Notes under the pieces: generated by a model
What the model was told of the DNA's origin: nothing
What the model saw: the letters and a program-made list of their open reading frames with translations, nothing else
Database searches by the model: none
Translations under genes and position numbers: made by a program
Origin: Opitutales bacterium
GTDB taxonomy: Bacteria > Verrucomicrobiota > Verrucomicrobiia > Opitutales > T3Sed10-336
Direction: 5' to 3'
Assembly (NCBI GenBank): GCA_020831535.1
Contig: JAFIGF010000154.1
Coordinates: 1 to 40,204 of the forward strand
DNA: 40,204 nt
Shown here: piece after piece, positions 34,901-40,204 of the stretch
Position numbering within the stretch: the stretch's first letter is position 1
Layout: each line of letters starts with the position of its first letter

Positions 34901-36869
34901 TGAGCCCGGAGAGGTGACGATTGCGCTGATACGTCCGACCGTTTCCGAAGTCCGGATTCCGGAAGGGGTGGGGTTGGTGCTGGAAACCGATGTCTCTGAG
35001 GACGGCGGTGAGAGCGGTCAGTTGACTTTGGCCTGGATCCAGGAGAGCGGTGAGGGAGACGTGAGTTGGGAGACCACCGATAGTCCGGAAACGGTGGCCT
35101 GGTTCAGTGAACAAGGCAGTTATACCCTGCGTTTGACCGCCGACAATGGCACGCACAGCGAGACGCTTGATATTGAGGTTGAGGTCGTGGATCCGGCCTT
35201 GATTGAAGGTGTGGAAGAGCAACCAATGGGATCGCCAGCGGGATCGGAAGTGGTTACGATCAGTGGATGGAATATTTCCAGCCCGGCGGAAGTTTCGGCC
35301 CTGGGCAATAGTTATCAGGCGGACTTTGCCGATGTGCCGGAGCTGACTGGTGCGCAAAATGCCAGTGATAGTGGGCAAGGCACTTATGTGGTGGTTCAGA
35401 GTAATGCAACTTGGAACTATGCCGATGGCGGCAGTGTGGAAGACAATCGATTTAACAACTACCGACCCGAAGGAAACAGCAACCCGGGTGTACGTCTTAG
35501 CAATAGCGAAGAATATACAGGAGGTCGTGCGGTGGGGTTTGGTCGGGGAGGCAGTCCCCTGTATGGGCTGCGTTTTGTGAATAATACCAGCGAGACGATT
35601 AACGAAGTAGCGGTGGATTACTCTGCGTATTGGATTGAAGGGACGGACAAGACCTATAGCTTTGCTTGGGCTGTAACTCCTTCCTCGGTGGAGAATCCGA
35701 GCGGTGAGAATGCCGAAAGCGATGGTCCTTTGTCGGCTCAGTATCGCAATGACTTTTCCGGTTTGGATTTGGTGGTGCCGGAAAGTAATCCTTCCGATCC
35801 GTGGATGAACAACAACGCCTCTCTCGAAGATCTAACCTGGGAGCCTGGGGAGACCCTGTGGCTGCTCTGGCAGAATCCACAGGGGAATGACTCCCCCCGA
35901 ATTCATTTCGATACGATCACGATCACCCCTGATTACGTGCCGGCTGAACAAAATATCGGTCCCCTGGTTGATGCCGGAGGGCCGCAGACGGTGAATTCCG
36001 GAGAGGAAGTCACCCTCGACGGTTCGGTTCAGGACGATGGCCTGCCGCTGGATCCGGGAACGGTGACCACGGAATGGATACAGGTATCCGGGCCGGAGTC
36101 AGTGAGCTTCTCGGATCCAACGATTCTGGATCCGACCTTTACGACGGAAACCGGAGGGGACTATGTTTTCCGTTTGATCGCCTTTGATGGAGAAGTGGCC
36201 ACAGCGGATGAGGTGGGCGTGACCGTAGAGGCGTCCATTGACCCGCCGCAAATCAGCAGTCACCCGGAGGATCAAAGCGTTATGGAAGGGGAGTCGGTTA
36301 CCTTTATTGTTGAAGCGGAAGGTGAGGGGACGTTGTTGTATCAATGGCGGAAGGATGGAGAGGCGATTGATGAGGCCACCTCCTCGACCCTGACCCTGGA
36401 TCCCGTGGTTCTGGAGGATGCCGGAACCTACACCGTGGTGGTGAGTAATGATGGCGGTAGCACAACCAGTGATGAAGCCGTACTGACCGTCGAGGAAGAT
36501 CCTTACGAAGCCTGGTTGCGCGAGCATGATCTGGAAGATGACGGGGAGACCACCGTTACCAAGGACGGCAGCGAGGTGACCTTGCGCGAAGCCTATCTCC
36601 TCGGGAACGATCCGCATGATCCTTCAGATGTATTGCGGATTAAGAACACGGAGGTGCAAGCGGGCGGAGACAGCCTGAACGTGTATTTCCCCAGTCTGGA
36701 AAACCGTTATTATCAAGTGGAGTTGAGTGATGATCTTTCCGCTGACTCGTGGACGATCTACGGAGAAGGTTTCATGGGTGATGATACGGAACGCTACTTC
36801 ACCGTGCCGATGGACACGGAGACCAACCCCCGTCGTTTCTATCGGATCCGGGTGAGTTTTCCGGAGTAG
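28953..36869 (+). CDS. Giant multidomain metzincin metalloprotease-like surface protein, 2638 aa
   Basis: Residues 4-22 are a signal or signal-anchor (TFLYLLPAILGFALVLIW), then an acidic linker and propeptide-like region to about 230. The protease domain spans about 231-609. Its zinc motif HELGHNFNLAH (His374, Glu375, His378, His384) is a metzincin HExxHxxGxxH with Gly replaced by Asn; Met424 in YFSIMSAQ is the likely Met-turn. HFAPYEKHRMGLL after it recalls gametolysin-like (M11) enzymes. Downstream, approximately: PKD 613-705; four carboxypeptidase-regulatory-like repeats 708-1055; PKD-like and Big-like 1056-1231; Fn3 and PKD-like 1235-1433; LamG 1440-1661; PKD-like; MBG-like repeats 1758-1984; PKD-like; unknown beta-domain 2090-2330; PKD-like; Ig 2428-2515; the C-terminal domain shared with the giant subtilase 2518-2638. 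I find a single Cys (FYVFCASPIP). Its own promoter is likely. Substrate unknown. Confidence 0.92.
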   Translation: MKKTFLYLLPAILGFALVLIWSERRERTDNDISSAPFLENSSGWEEPVEHQVPESSAASPEGRSLVELQDEMVEQSQRFKSGDLPAADREEVVAEMVELATERRDYLLSLLPHRHNYVREQLFSPDEIDSFPPEVQALMETYVRGRGDFYVFCASPIPDGSFPVHGISYEVRYEDRVYRAHPNEQWEAVVAGDDYAFAAATLEDEMLLLEEPEDEEVLAGPTGTDGQPNPGGANKMLYMIARFADESDFAQSASQANSRFSVTNTYYRNNSQDKMYFLAQDGTTEGGDLMDIVFVDMPESRSYYENISNTSTRLSELLSDARSAAGDQGFDHSTYNTDAIVTSGSSWGYAGIAWLGSKGTHMPQIWTELRTFGHELGHNFNLAHAYYWRTDAAKPLGKDSRPGGYVTDNDMDEAIEYAHYFSIMSAQHSSEISDPTKPHFAPYEKHRMGLLEEGSELLLVDTSGQYRVYRHDTRDWENSARAIRIEAPATIYTGNQNFRYWLGMRYSNWNTARDYQRRGLQVDIAEDVSFRRYPIQLDMTPFTHISTTFYDPSSPPGNWWTIDNNDKRDGALMVGRTYSDREAGIHITPIAFDHTESGEEFVDVVINLGQFTDNEPPEINEFTVSSTTVNTGETVTFEVDASDPDGDDLAYGWEFDPVGSFTNSGFNESTASKSWGSPGQYKVKVTVSDMKGGIASETAVITVGEPSNNREIWGRVLQAGQPLANARVHIGTNHQVWTDTDGSYRLVGLSPGTHTVSAMYDGVEMTADFSNPVDVSEGNAYGMDFDASGGGGSDGDEPTGSISGSISSSIGSVEGVEVEAGGIVAVTDANGDFTIEGLVEGGYEITAYKGSRYNELGNQEGWAFASSPFINLSSGDNANLAPISRETFTVSGRVQGMDDDDPAPTIFTADGRSVTASWPNQGNPHNRRWEYSFTAGSRQVNLFAEADGFVIEPDFGLPLQSTGGNLNNRDFDASSGSIAGSIQGQVLHDGQPLAGVTVSAGGTSIRTDSDGYYLIPNLSSGSYDVMVSHPGVDFAPSSHSGVSVPATGMDFEASGLSIDSVTVSADFVTLGSSVDLEAAISGGTGDYTLEWRGWEVAGPVSFTQNDGSSLTTSASFVNTGAHVMRLAVEDANGMRVTETISVTVVSDDGGSGSLAVTPFKSELFSGETRTFTARAWNSTGEEVEPDVSWSSDGGIIDSETGLFSPTESGFFTITATDPAFGTAEATVSVEGTFEAPVISLLPEGNIIFDEAELNADLSEGGSNVEIDVWWGTEDGGSDSAAWQNIYEAGLFDQGEISLTLPGLEPETDYFYRMEARNSIGEDQTETGQFTTTEDLSGIEPEITLIRPTVPHVRVPEGVGLVLITEVTETGDGSDSLTQEWTVESGPGTVTWDNTTEPETAAFFSELGTYELRLTADNGVYSDVLDITVEVVESFDAGGGGSASGALSENLAVYLPLDESSGQVAGDASGNDRDGQIEGDPEWRPEDGKFGGALRFTGSSQYALLADSEGLDDVAQMSWSWWMRPEAENSDVRGILSKRESANSGQAWSFFLHNDNQLNLDMPSSGNRLQVGTIPANEWTHVAVVFDGSQSSNERVRVYLDGVFSNAYSADITTLPSRSNSVTLGMLDTGDTRSFRGDLDEVLIYHGRALSTQDVEQIYEGIGGNVGPWVLAGTERTVSLGQVVALSGTVEDDGLPEDPGEVTTEWLQIEGPAAVSFTEPGNLETDVEFTQSGSYTLRLTAFDGEVMTAHDKPVTVDDDLEEPEVTDWPTASDLVYGQTLAESTLTGGEASVEGSFAFTYPETVPDAGTEMQSVTFTPEDTETYSSVVGEVEVTVEPAEATVTLSNMTRTYNATPLSPTVTTDPEGLAVTLTFDGSSEVPVDADAYEVVATVDDPNATGSASGTFVIDPAPITVAAEDQVKTLGEDDPELTWTVTSGQVFDGDSLSGELTREAGEDVGEYVIDQGTLSASSNYDLTFVPGTLTIEPGEVTIALIRPTVSEVRIPEGVGLVLETDVSEDGGESGQLTLAWIQESGEGDVSWETTDSPETVAWFSEQGSYTLRLTADNGTHSETLDIEVEVVDPALIEGVEEQPMGSPAGSEVVTISGWNISSPAEVSALGNSYQADFADVPELTGAQNASDSGQGTYVVVQSNATWNYADGGSVEDNRFNNYRPEGNSNPGVRLSNSEEYTGGRAVGFGRGGSPLYGLRFVNNTSETINEVAVDYSAYWIEGTDKTYSFAWAVTPSSVENPSGENAESDGPLSAQYRNDFSGLDLVVPESNPSDPWMNNNASLEDLTWEPGETLWLLWQNPQGNDSPRIHFDTITITPDYVPAEQNIGPLVDAGGPQTVNSGEEVTLDGSVQDDGLPLDPGTVTTEWIQVSGPESVSFSDPTILDPTFTTETGGDYVFRLIAFDGEVATADEVGVTVEASIDPPQISSHPEDQSVMEGESVTFIVEAEGEGTLLYQWRKDGEAIDEATSSTLTLDPVVLEDAGTYTVVVSNDGGSTTSDEAVLTVEEDPYEAWLREHDLEDDGETTVTKDGSEVTLREAYLLGNDPHDPSDVLRIKNTEVQAGGDSLNVYFPSLENRYYQVELSDDLSADSWTIYGEGFMGDDTERYFTVPMDTETNPRRFYRIRVSFPE

Positions 36870-36947
36870 GATCTAATTGCCTTTAGGGGGACTTATGCTG
36901 TAAATGAGTGGAATAGTAAAGAGGGCCTACTGGGCGAGCCCGCAGGA

Positions 36948-36977
36948 AACCGAACAAAGCAAAGGCCTTGTTCGGTT
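36948..36977. terminator. Bidirectional hairpin between convergent genes
   Basis: AACCGAACAA (36948-36957) and TTGTTCGGTT (36968-36977) are a perfect 10-bp inverted repeat with a 10-base loop. They sit between the stop of the metzincin gene and the stop of the H1-like gene on the opposite strand. The T-rich tail is weak on both sides. The position makes a transcription-end role likely. Confidence 0.5.
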
Positions 36978-37005
36978 CGGGAAAACGGTTGAAAAATTTC
37001 CTTGT

Positions 37006-37452
37006 TTAAAGAAACACCGGTGAGGTGTTGGTTACTTTGCCGGGACGGGCCGTTTCGTTCTCGCCCACCGACCAGTCGCGGTCGTTGATCAGGACTTTGA
37101 ATTCAAATGGCGTCTTGGCCTCGTAGGTATTCCACTCCCAACGTTCATCGGAAGCGCAATCCATGACTACTCCTTTTTCCCAACTCAAGCCGGGGCCGTC
37201 TCCACGGAGATAGAGGGTATTGCCAAAGCCCACATCGACATGAGCGGTAATGGTGGTTGGCATAACCGGTGTAGTGACCTTTTTAGCCGGAGCCTTCGTT
37301 GTCGCAACTTTCTTGGCGGCAGCTTTTTTGGCCGGGGTCTTTTTCGTAGCGACTTTTTTGGCTACGGTCTTTTTGACCGCTTTTTTGGCCACAGTTTTTT
37401 TAGGGGCGGCTTTTTTGGCCGCAGTCTTTTTGACAGTAGTTTTTTTAGGCAT
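37006..37452 (-). CDS. Histone H1-like Lys/Ala tail fused to a possible carbohydrate-binding fold
   Basis: The 148-residue protein has two halves. Residues 1-62 are a Lys/Ala/Thr/Pro repeat tract (MPKKTTVKKTAAKKAAPKK, then units of the AKKxxxK type) like the tails of bacterial histone-H1-like proteins. It is predicted to be disordered and to bind DNA, RNA or other polyanions. Residues about 66-148 are a small beta-domain with TITAHVDVGFGNTLYLRGDG, LSWEKGVVMDC, ERWEWNTYEA, FEFKVLINDRDWSVGEN and PVFL. This Trp-rich pattern resembles starch/glycogen-binding Ig-like modules (CBM20/CBM48-like); that assignment is by eye only. The start ATG 37452 precedes the tail directly. A hydrophobic frame on the opposite strand is an artefact of the AAG/GCC-rich tract. 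Confidence 0.8.
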   Translation of the reverse strand: MPKKTTVKKTAAKKAAPKKTVAKKAVKKTVAKKVATKKTPAKKAAAKKVATTKAPAKKVTTPVMPTTITAHVDVGFGNTLYLRGDGPGLSWEKGVVMDCASDERWEWNTYEAKTPFEFKVLINDRDWSVGENETARPGKVTNTSPVFL

Positions 37453-37482
37453 GATTCAGATGATTTAGAGTTTGTAATTTGT

Positions 37483-37497
37483 GGAGATTCGATCTCC
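37483..37497. promoter_or_regulatory. Short perfect palindrome upstream of the H1-like gene
   Basis: GGAGAT-TCG-ATCTCC, with 6-bp arms and a 3-base centre, lies 31 bases upstream of the H1-like ATG. It may be an operator or a hairpin in the mRNA leader. Nothing else identifies it. Confidence 0.25.
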
Positions 37498-37702
37498 CTC
37501 AAATAAGTCCTTAGCATTTCTTTTGCCAACGGCAAGCAAGAAACGATGTTCCCTACTGCTAAACGATGATATTTTACCGAATGTAACGAAAATCACATCG
37601 CTTCGGGGTAAGGGAAGGGATTTCGAGGGATCGCTCATGGGCATCCGCTTCCTTTCGCTTTGCGGGATTGCCAGAGGCTCTTCCTTGGGGCAAACTAGGG
37701 GC

Positions 37703-38827
37703 GTGAAAAAGTTTGTTCCAGAGAAGCCCTCCATTTACGGGGAGAACCGTGAATCCCTGCTGGCGGCCTTGAAAGAAGGTGGTCAACCGGCCTTTCGGGC
37801 GGATCAGGTTCTTTCCTGGCTTTATAAAAAGAGGGTTGGCGACTGGAATGAAATGGCCAATATCCCCAAAACCCTGAGGGAGTGGTTGGCGGACCGGTGG
37901 ACCCTTCAGCCATTGACGCGGATTTTGTGCAAAAACTCTTCCGATGTTACCGACAAGATGTTGTTTGCACTGGAGGACCAGTCCCTTATTGAAACGGTCT
38001 TGATTCGGGCACCGCAAATCGGAGTGGGGCAGGAAAAAGCCCGGCATACGGTCTGTGTATCGATTCAGGTCGGTTGCGCCTATGGGTGCCGGTTTTGCGC
38101 CTCCGGTCTGGCGGGTTTCAAGAGAAACCTGACGACCGCCGAAGTGATTGCCCAGCTGATACAGATTTGTCATTTGGAGGATGAACAAACGCCGCGGGCG
38201 GATAAGGATTTCCCTTCCTTCGACAATATTGTTTTTATGGGAATGGGTGAACCGCTGGCAAATTTTGATACGTTGACCCGCGCTTTGGAAATTTTAAACG
38301 CTGATTGGGGCTTTGGGTTCGGGGCCCGGCGTATTACCGTATCCACTTCCGGGTTGGCGCCTCAGATTCGTCAGCTGGCTGATGAAGCGGTGCCCGTGCG
38401 TTTGGCCATTTCCCTGCACGGTGCGACGGATGAAGTGCGGGAGCAAATTATGCCGATCAACCGCAAGTACCCCTTGGCGGAATTGCTTCCTGCTGCCCGC
38501 TATTTTGCCGAACAGAACAAACGCATGATTACCCTCGAGTTTATCCTGATTGAGGACTTGAATGATTCCTTTGAACAGGCTTCGGCACTCGCCGAAATAG
38601 CCCGTGATCTCCATGCGCATGTAAACTGCATTCCTTACAATACGGTTCAGGGATTGCCCTGGAAACGGCCTTCGTTGAAACGGCAGGAAACTTTTGTCAG
38701 AGTTCTGCGGAAGCGTGGGGTTTCGGTAACGATCCGGCGGGAAAAAGGGCATGACATCGAGGCTGCCTGCGGACAACTCCGTTTGCAGACCGAACAGGAA
38801 AGGGGAACGTTGGTTTCGTCAGGATGA
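37703..38827 (+). CDS. rlmN: 23S rRNA (adenine2503-C2)-methyltransferase RlmN
   Basis: This radical-SAM enzyme methylates C2 of A2503 in 23S rRNA and A37 in some tRNAs, affecting decoding accuracy. The frame is open from 37481. GTG 37703 (KKFVPEKPSIYGENRESLL) gives 374 residues. It places the catalytic and cluster cysteines at 118 (HTVCVS), 125, 129 and 132 (GCAYGCRFC), the same numbers as in the E. coli enzyme as I recall it. The second catalytic Cys is 356 in IEAACGQLR. Also present are FMGMGEPLANFD, ITVSTSGLAPQIR, RLAISLHGATDEVR and the NDSFEQA block. No Shine-Dalgarno is well spaced, so ATG 37637 cannot be excluded. Its stop overlaps the next gene start as ATGA, implying coupling to the DUF374 gene. 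Confidence 0.95.
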   Translation: MKKFVPEKPSIYGENRESLLAALKEGGQPAFRADQVLSWLYKKRVGDWNEMANIPKTLREWLADRWTLQPLTRILCKNSSDVTDKMLFALEDQSLIETVLIRAPQIGVGQEKARHTVCVSIQVGCAYGCRFCASGLAGFKRNLTTAEVIAQLIQICHLEDEQTPRADKDFPSFDNIVFMGMGEPLANFDTLTRALEILNADWGFGFGARRITVSTSGLAPQIRQLADEAVPVRLAISLHGATDEVREQIMPINRKYPLAELLPAARYFAEQNKRMITLEFILIEDLNDSFEQASALAEIARDLHAHVNCIPYNTVQGLPWKRPSLKRQETFVRVLRKRGVSVTIRREKGHDIEAACGQLRLQTEQERGTLVSSG

Positions 38828-39537
38828 AAACGCCGTTGTCCCAGGAAGAGTCTCCGAAGGTTTCCGTTGCGCCCGGAACAAAGCGCTCCCGCAAGCAGGT
38901 GAAAAAGGTCGTGGGCTGGCGGGGTTGGCTGTTGCGTCCCCTTTGGTGGGGGATTCGGTTGTGGTTGTCGACCGTTCGTTTCCGGGTCTCCCGGGAGACT
39001 TTGGACTTGATACGCACTTTGCCGGTTCCGGTAGTGGTATTGTTTTGGCACCAGCATCTGTTCTCGGCTTCCTATTTATACCGGCGGCATTGGAAGGGGC
39101 GTAAAATGTGTGGTTTGATTTCGGCTAGCCGTGATGGGGCCTGGTTGGATGCGTTTTATGCTTTGGCGGGCATTCGTGCGGTGCGGGGATCCTCCAGCTT
39201 TCGCGGCGGTGAAGCGATCCGTGAGATGATTTCTCTCTCCCGGCAAGGATATGATATCGCCATTACTCCGGATGGCCCCCGGGGACCAAAGTACTCTTTT
39301 AAAAACGGGGCGGCTATGGTCGTTGAAAAGAGTAATGCATCCGTTTTATTGGTACACTATAACTATCACCGGTTTTGGCGTTTACGCAGTTGGGACGGAT
39401 TTTTTCTTCCCAGGCCTTTTAGCCGGGTAGAGGTACGGGCGAAGATCATTCAAGCCGGCGAACTGCCTGAAGGGATGGCGGCCAAGGGGACCTGTTTGAA
39501 AGACGAATTGATGTCCCTGCGGAAGAATTCTTTGTGA
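38824..39537 (+). CDS. DUF374 lysophospholipid acyltransferase-like protein
   Basis: The 237-residue protein has a basic N-terminus, a hydrophobic segment (GWLLRPLWWGIRLWLSTVRF), and the DUF374 pattern. That pattern is VVLFWHQHLFSASYL, LISASRDGAWLDAFYALAG, AVRGSSSFRGGEAIREM, DIAITPDGPRGPKYSFKNG, RLRSWDGFFLPRPFSRVEV. The family is related to LpxL-type and glycerophosphate acyltransferases and is thought to work on envelope lipids at the inner membrane; the substrate is not established. Pro-Asp-Gly-Pro-Arg-Gly is the family signature, and His in FWHQHL is the probable catalytic base. It overlaps rlmN by 4 bp (ATGA). The two products have no obvious functional link, so the overlap mainly reflects co-expression. 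Confidence 0.9.
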   Translation: MKTPLSQEESPKVSVAPGTKRSRKQVKKVVGWRGWLLRPLWWGIRLWLSTVRFRVSRETLDLIRTLPVPVVVLFWHQHLFSASYLYRRHWKGRKMCGLISASRDGAWLDAFYALAGIRAVRGSSSFRGGEAIREMISLSRQGYDIAITPDGPRGPKYSFKNGAAMVVEKSNASVLLVHYNYHRFWRLRSWDGFFLPRPFSRVEVRAKIIQAGELPEGMAAKGTCLKDELMSLRKNSL

Positions 39538-39585
39538 GGAAGTTGCCAACATCCTTCCCGCTGGCGCGGCTTTCGGCAAACAGCT

Positions 39586-40204
39586 TCAGGCGCTTCTGGT
39601 GAGAAAAGTCTTTAGCTGAAAAGCCATGCGGTGAACGATTAGATACAGGACCGGTATGACAAATAAAGTCAGCAGGCTGGAGAAGAGCAGGCCACTGATT
39701 ACGGTAATGGCCAAGGGTTGCATAATCTCGGCGCCGGACCCGATGCCCAGGGCCAAGTGGGTCATGCCCAGAACGGTGGTGGAGGTGGTCATTAAAATGG
39801 GGCGCAGGCGTAATGAACCCGCCGATACAATGGCGTGGGCAAGAGAGAGTTTCTTTTGACGTCGGCCTATTTCAATATATTCGACCAATAGAATGGCGTT
39901 ATTGACCACCACCCCCACCAGCAGGATGACTCCGATCAGGACCGGGGCGGAGAGCGGGGTCTGGGTTGCCCAAAGCCCCAGGATGACTCCGATCAGAGCG
40001 AGCGGGGCGGTGGCTAGAATGATCAAGGGGTTGGTCAAACGTTCGTATTGAACGGCCAGCACAACAAAGACCAGAAACAGCGAGAGGCTGATAACCAGAA
40101 GCAGCTCGCGGTTGGTCTCTTCGATGGTTTCCCATTGGCCTCCGTAGATCATGCTGTATTGTTCGGGGAGATCGAGGTCAGCCAAACGGTTCTGCACCTC
40201 GGCC
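39586..40204 (-). CDS. RND-family efflux transporter, C-terminal fragment (runs off window)
   Basis: About 205 residues of the C-terminal end of an RND inner-membrane pump are visible; the start lies beyond the right edge. The fragment has the loop QYSMIYGGQWETIEETNREL. Membrane helices follow: LLLVISLSLFLVFVVLAVQY, LIILATAPLALIGVILGLW, the conserved GVVVNNAILLVEYIE, RLRPILMTTSTTVLG, and LAITVISGLLFSSLLTLFVIPVLYLI. This pattern is common to AcrB/MdtB/CzcA-like pumps; the fragment is too short to say drug or metal. Three-component partners are not visible, and the HlyD-like protein at 2442-3152 is far away and unlike an RND adaptor. It converges on the DUF374 gene with a 48-bp gap. Confidence 0.93.
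   Translation of the reverse strand, partial: AEVQNRLADLDLPEQYSMIYGGQWETIEETNRELLLVISLSLFLVFVVLAVQYERLTNPLIILATAPLALIGVILGLWATQTPLSAPVLIGVILLVGVVVNNAILLVEYIEIGRRQKKLSLAHAIVSAGSLRLRPILMTTSTTVLGMTHLALGIGSGAEIMQPLAITVISGLLFSSLLTLFVIPVLYLIVHRMAFQLKTFLTRSA

Noticed and set aside
37250-37468. Highly hydrophobic plus-strand frame that looks like a membrane protein (FLATVFLTAFL)
   Set aside because: It is the antisense of the Lys/Ala-repeat tract of the H1-like gene; AAG/GCC codons read backwards give Leu/Phe and Gly/Ala.

Overview
This window looks like part of a chromosome of a free-living, probably aquatic or marine Gram-negative bacterium of the Verrucomicrobiota, most likely class Opitutae. This is inference. 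It rests on very large secreted proteins built from Ig/PKD/LamG modules that end in a 'DPxDPxDxLRI...FPSLxxRYY...RFYRVxVSF' C-terminal domain, a stand-alone type IV minor-prepilin operon ending in a PilX/DUF7305-like protein, the MenB menaquinone enzyme, DUF374 and VTC/DUF4956 proteins, and generally weak Shine-Dalgarno sequences. No rRNA, tRNA, CRISPR array, phage or transposase gene was found.

Layout. Positions 1-977 hold an unknown membrane-anchored protein. 1103-2200 hold menB and a small membrane zinc-ribbon protein, followed by an intergenic stretch with a REP-like palindrome and a 24-bp dispersed repeat. 2442-6705 is a minus-strand run: a DJ-1/YajL-type protein with a probable leaderless promoter, a two-pass membrane protein, an unknown protein, a VTC-domain polyphosphate polymerase, a DUF4956 membrane protein and an HlyD-like periplasmic adaptor. 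The last three are tightly packed and read as one functional unit. 6784-7698 is an atypical SDR (YeeZ-like), divergent from yajL. 7737-10150 is a minus-strand minor-pilin operon (PilV-like, PilW/GspJ-like, PilX/DUF7305-like). 10360-11298 is a haloalkane-dehalogenase/OleB-like hydrolase.

The centre of the window (11.7-36.9 kb) is an extracellular-protein locus of three large genes on the plus strand. The first is a secreted Ig + SUMF1/FGE-fold protein without the FGE catalytic cysteines. It is followed 36 bp later by a 4778-residue, apparently cysteine-free subtilisin-family protein carrying about 14 beta-propeller blades and some 25 other beta-sandwich modules. The third is a 2638-residue metzincin metalloprotease built from the same module set and ending in the same C-terminal domain. 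Five copies of an 'EGVGLVL' module and five of an 'N[IV]GP...DDGLP' module are shared between the two giants. This points to exchange and duplication of cassettes and to a common surface or secretion fate.

The right end carries a convergent hairpin, a histone-H1-like Lys/Ala tail fused to a possible carbohydrate-binding fold, rlmN overlapping a DUF374 acyltransferase by 4 bp, and the C-terminal end of an RND efflux pump gene that runs off the window.
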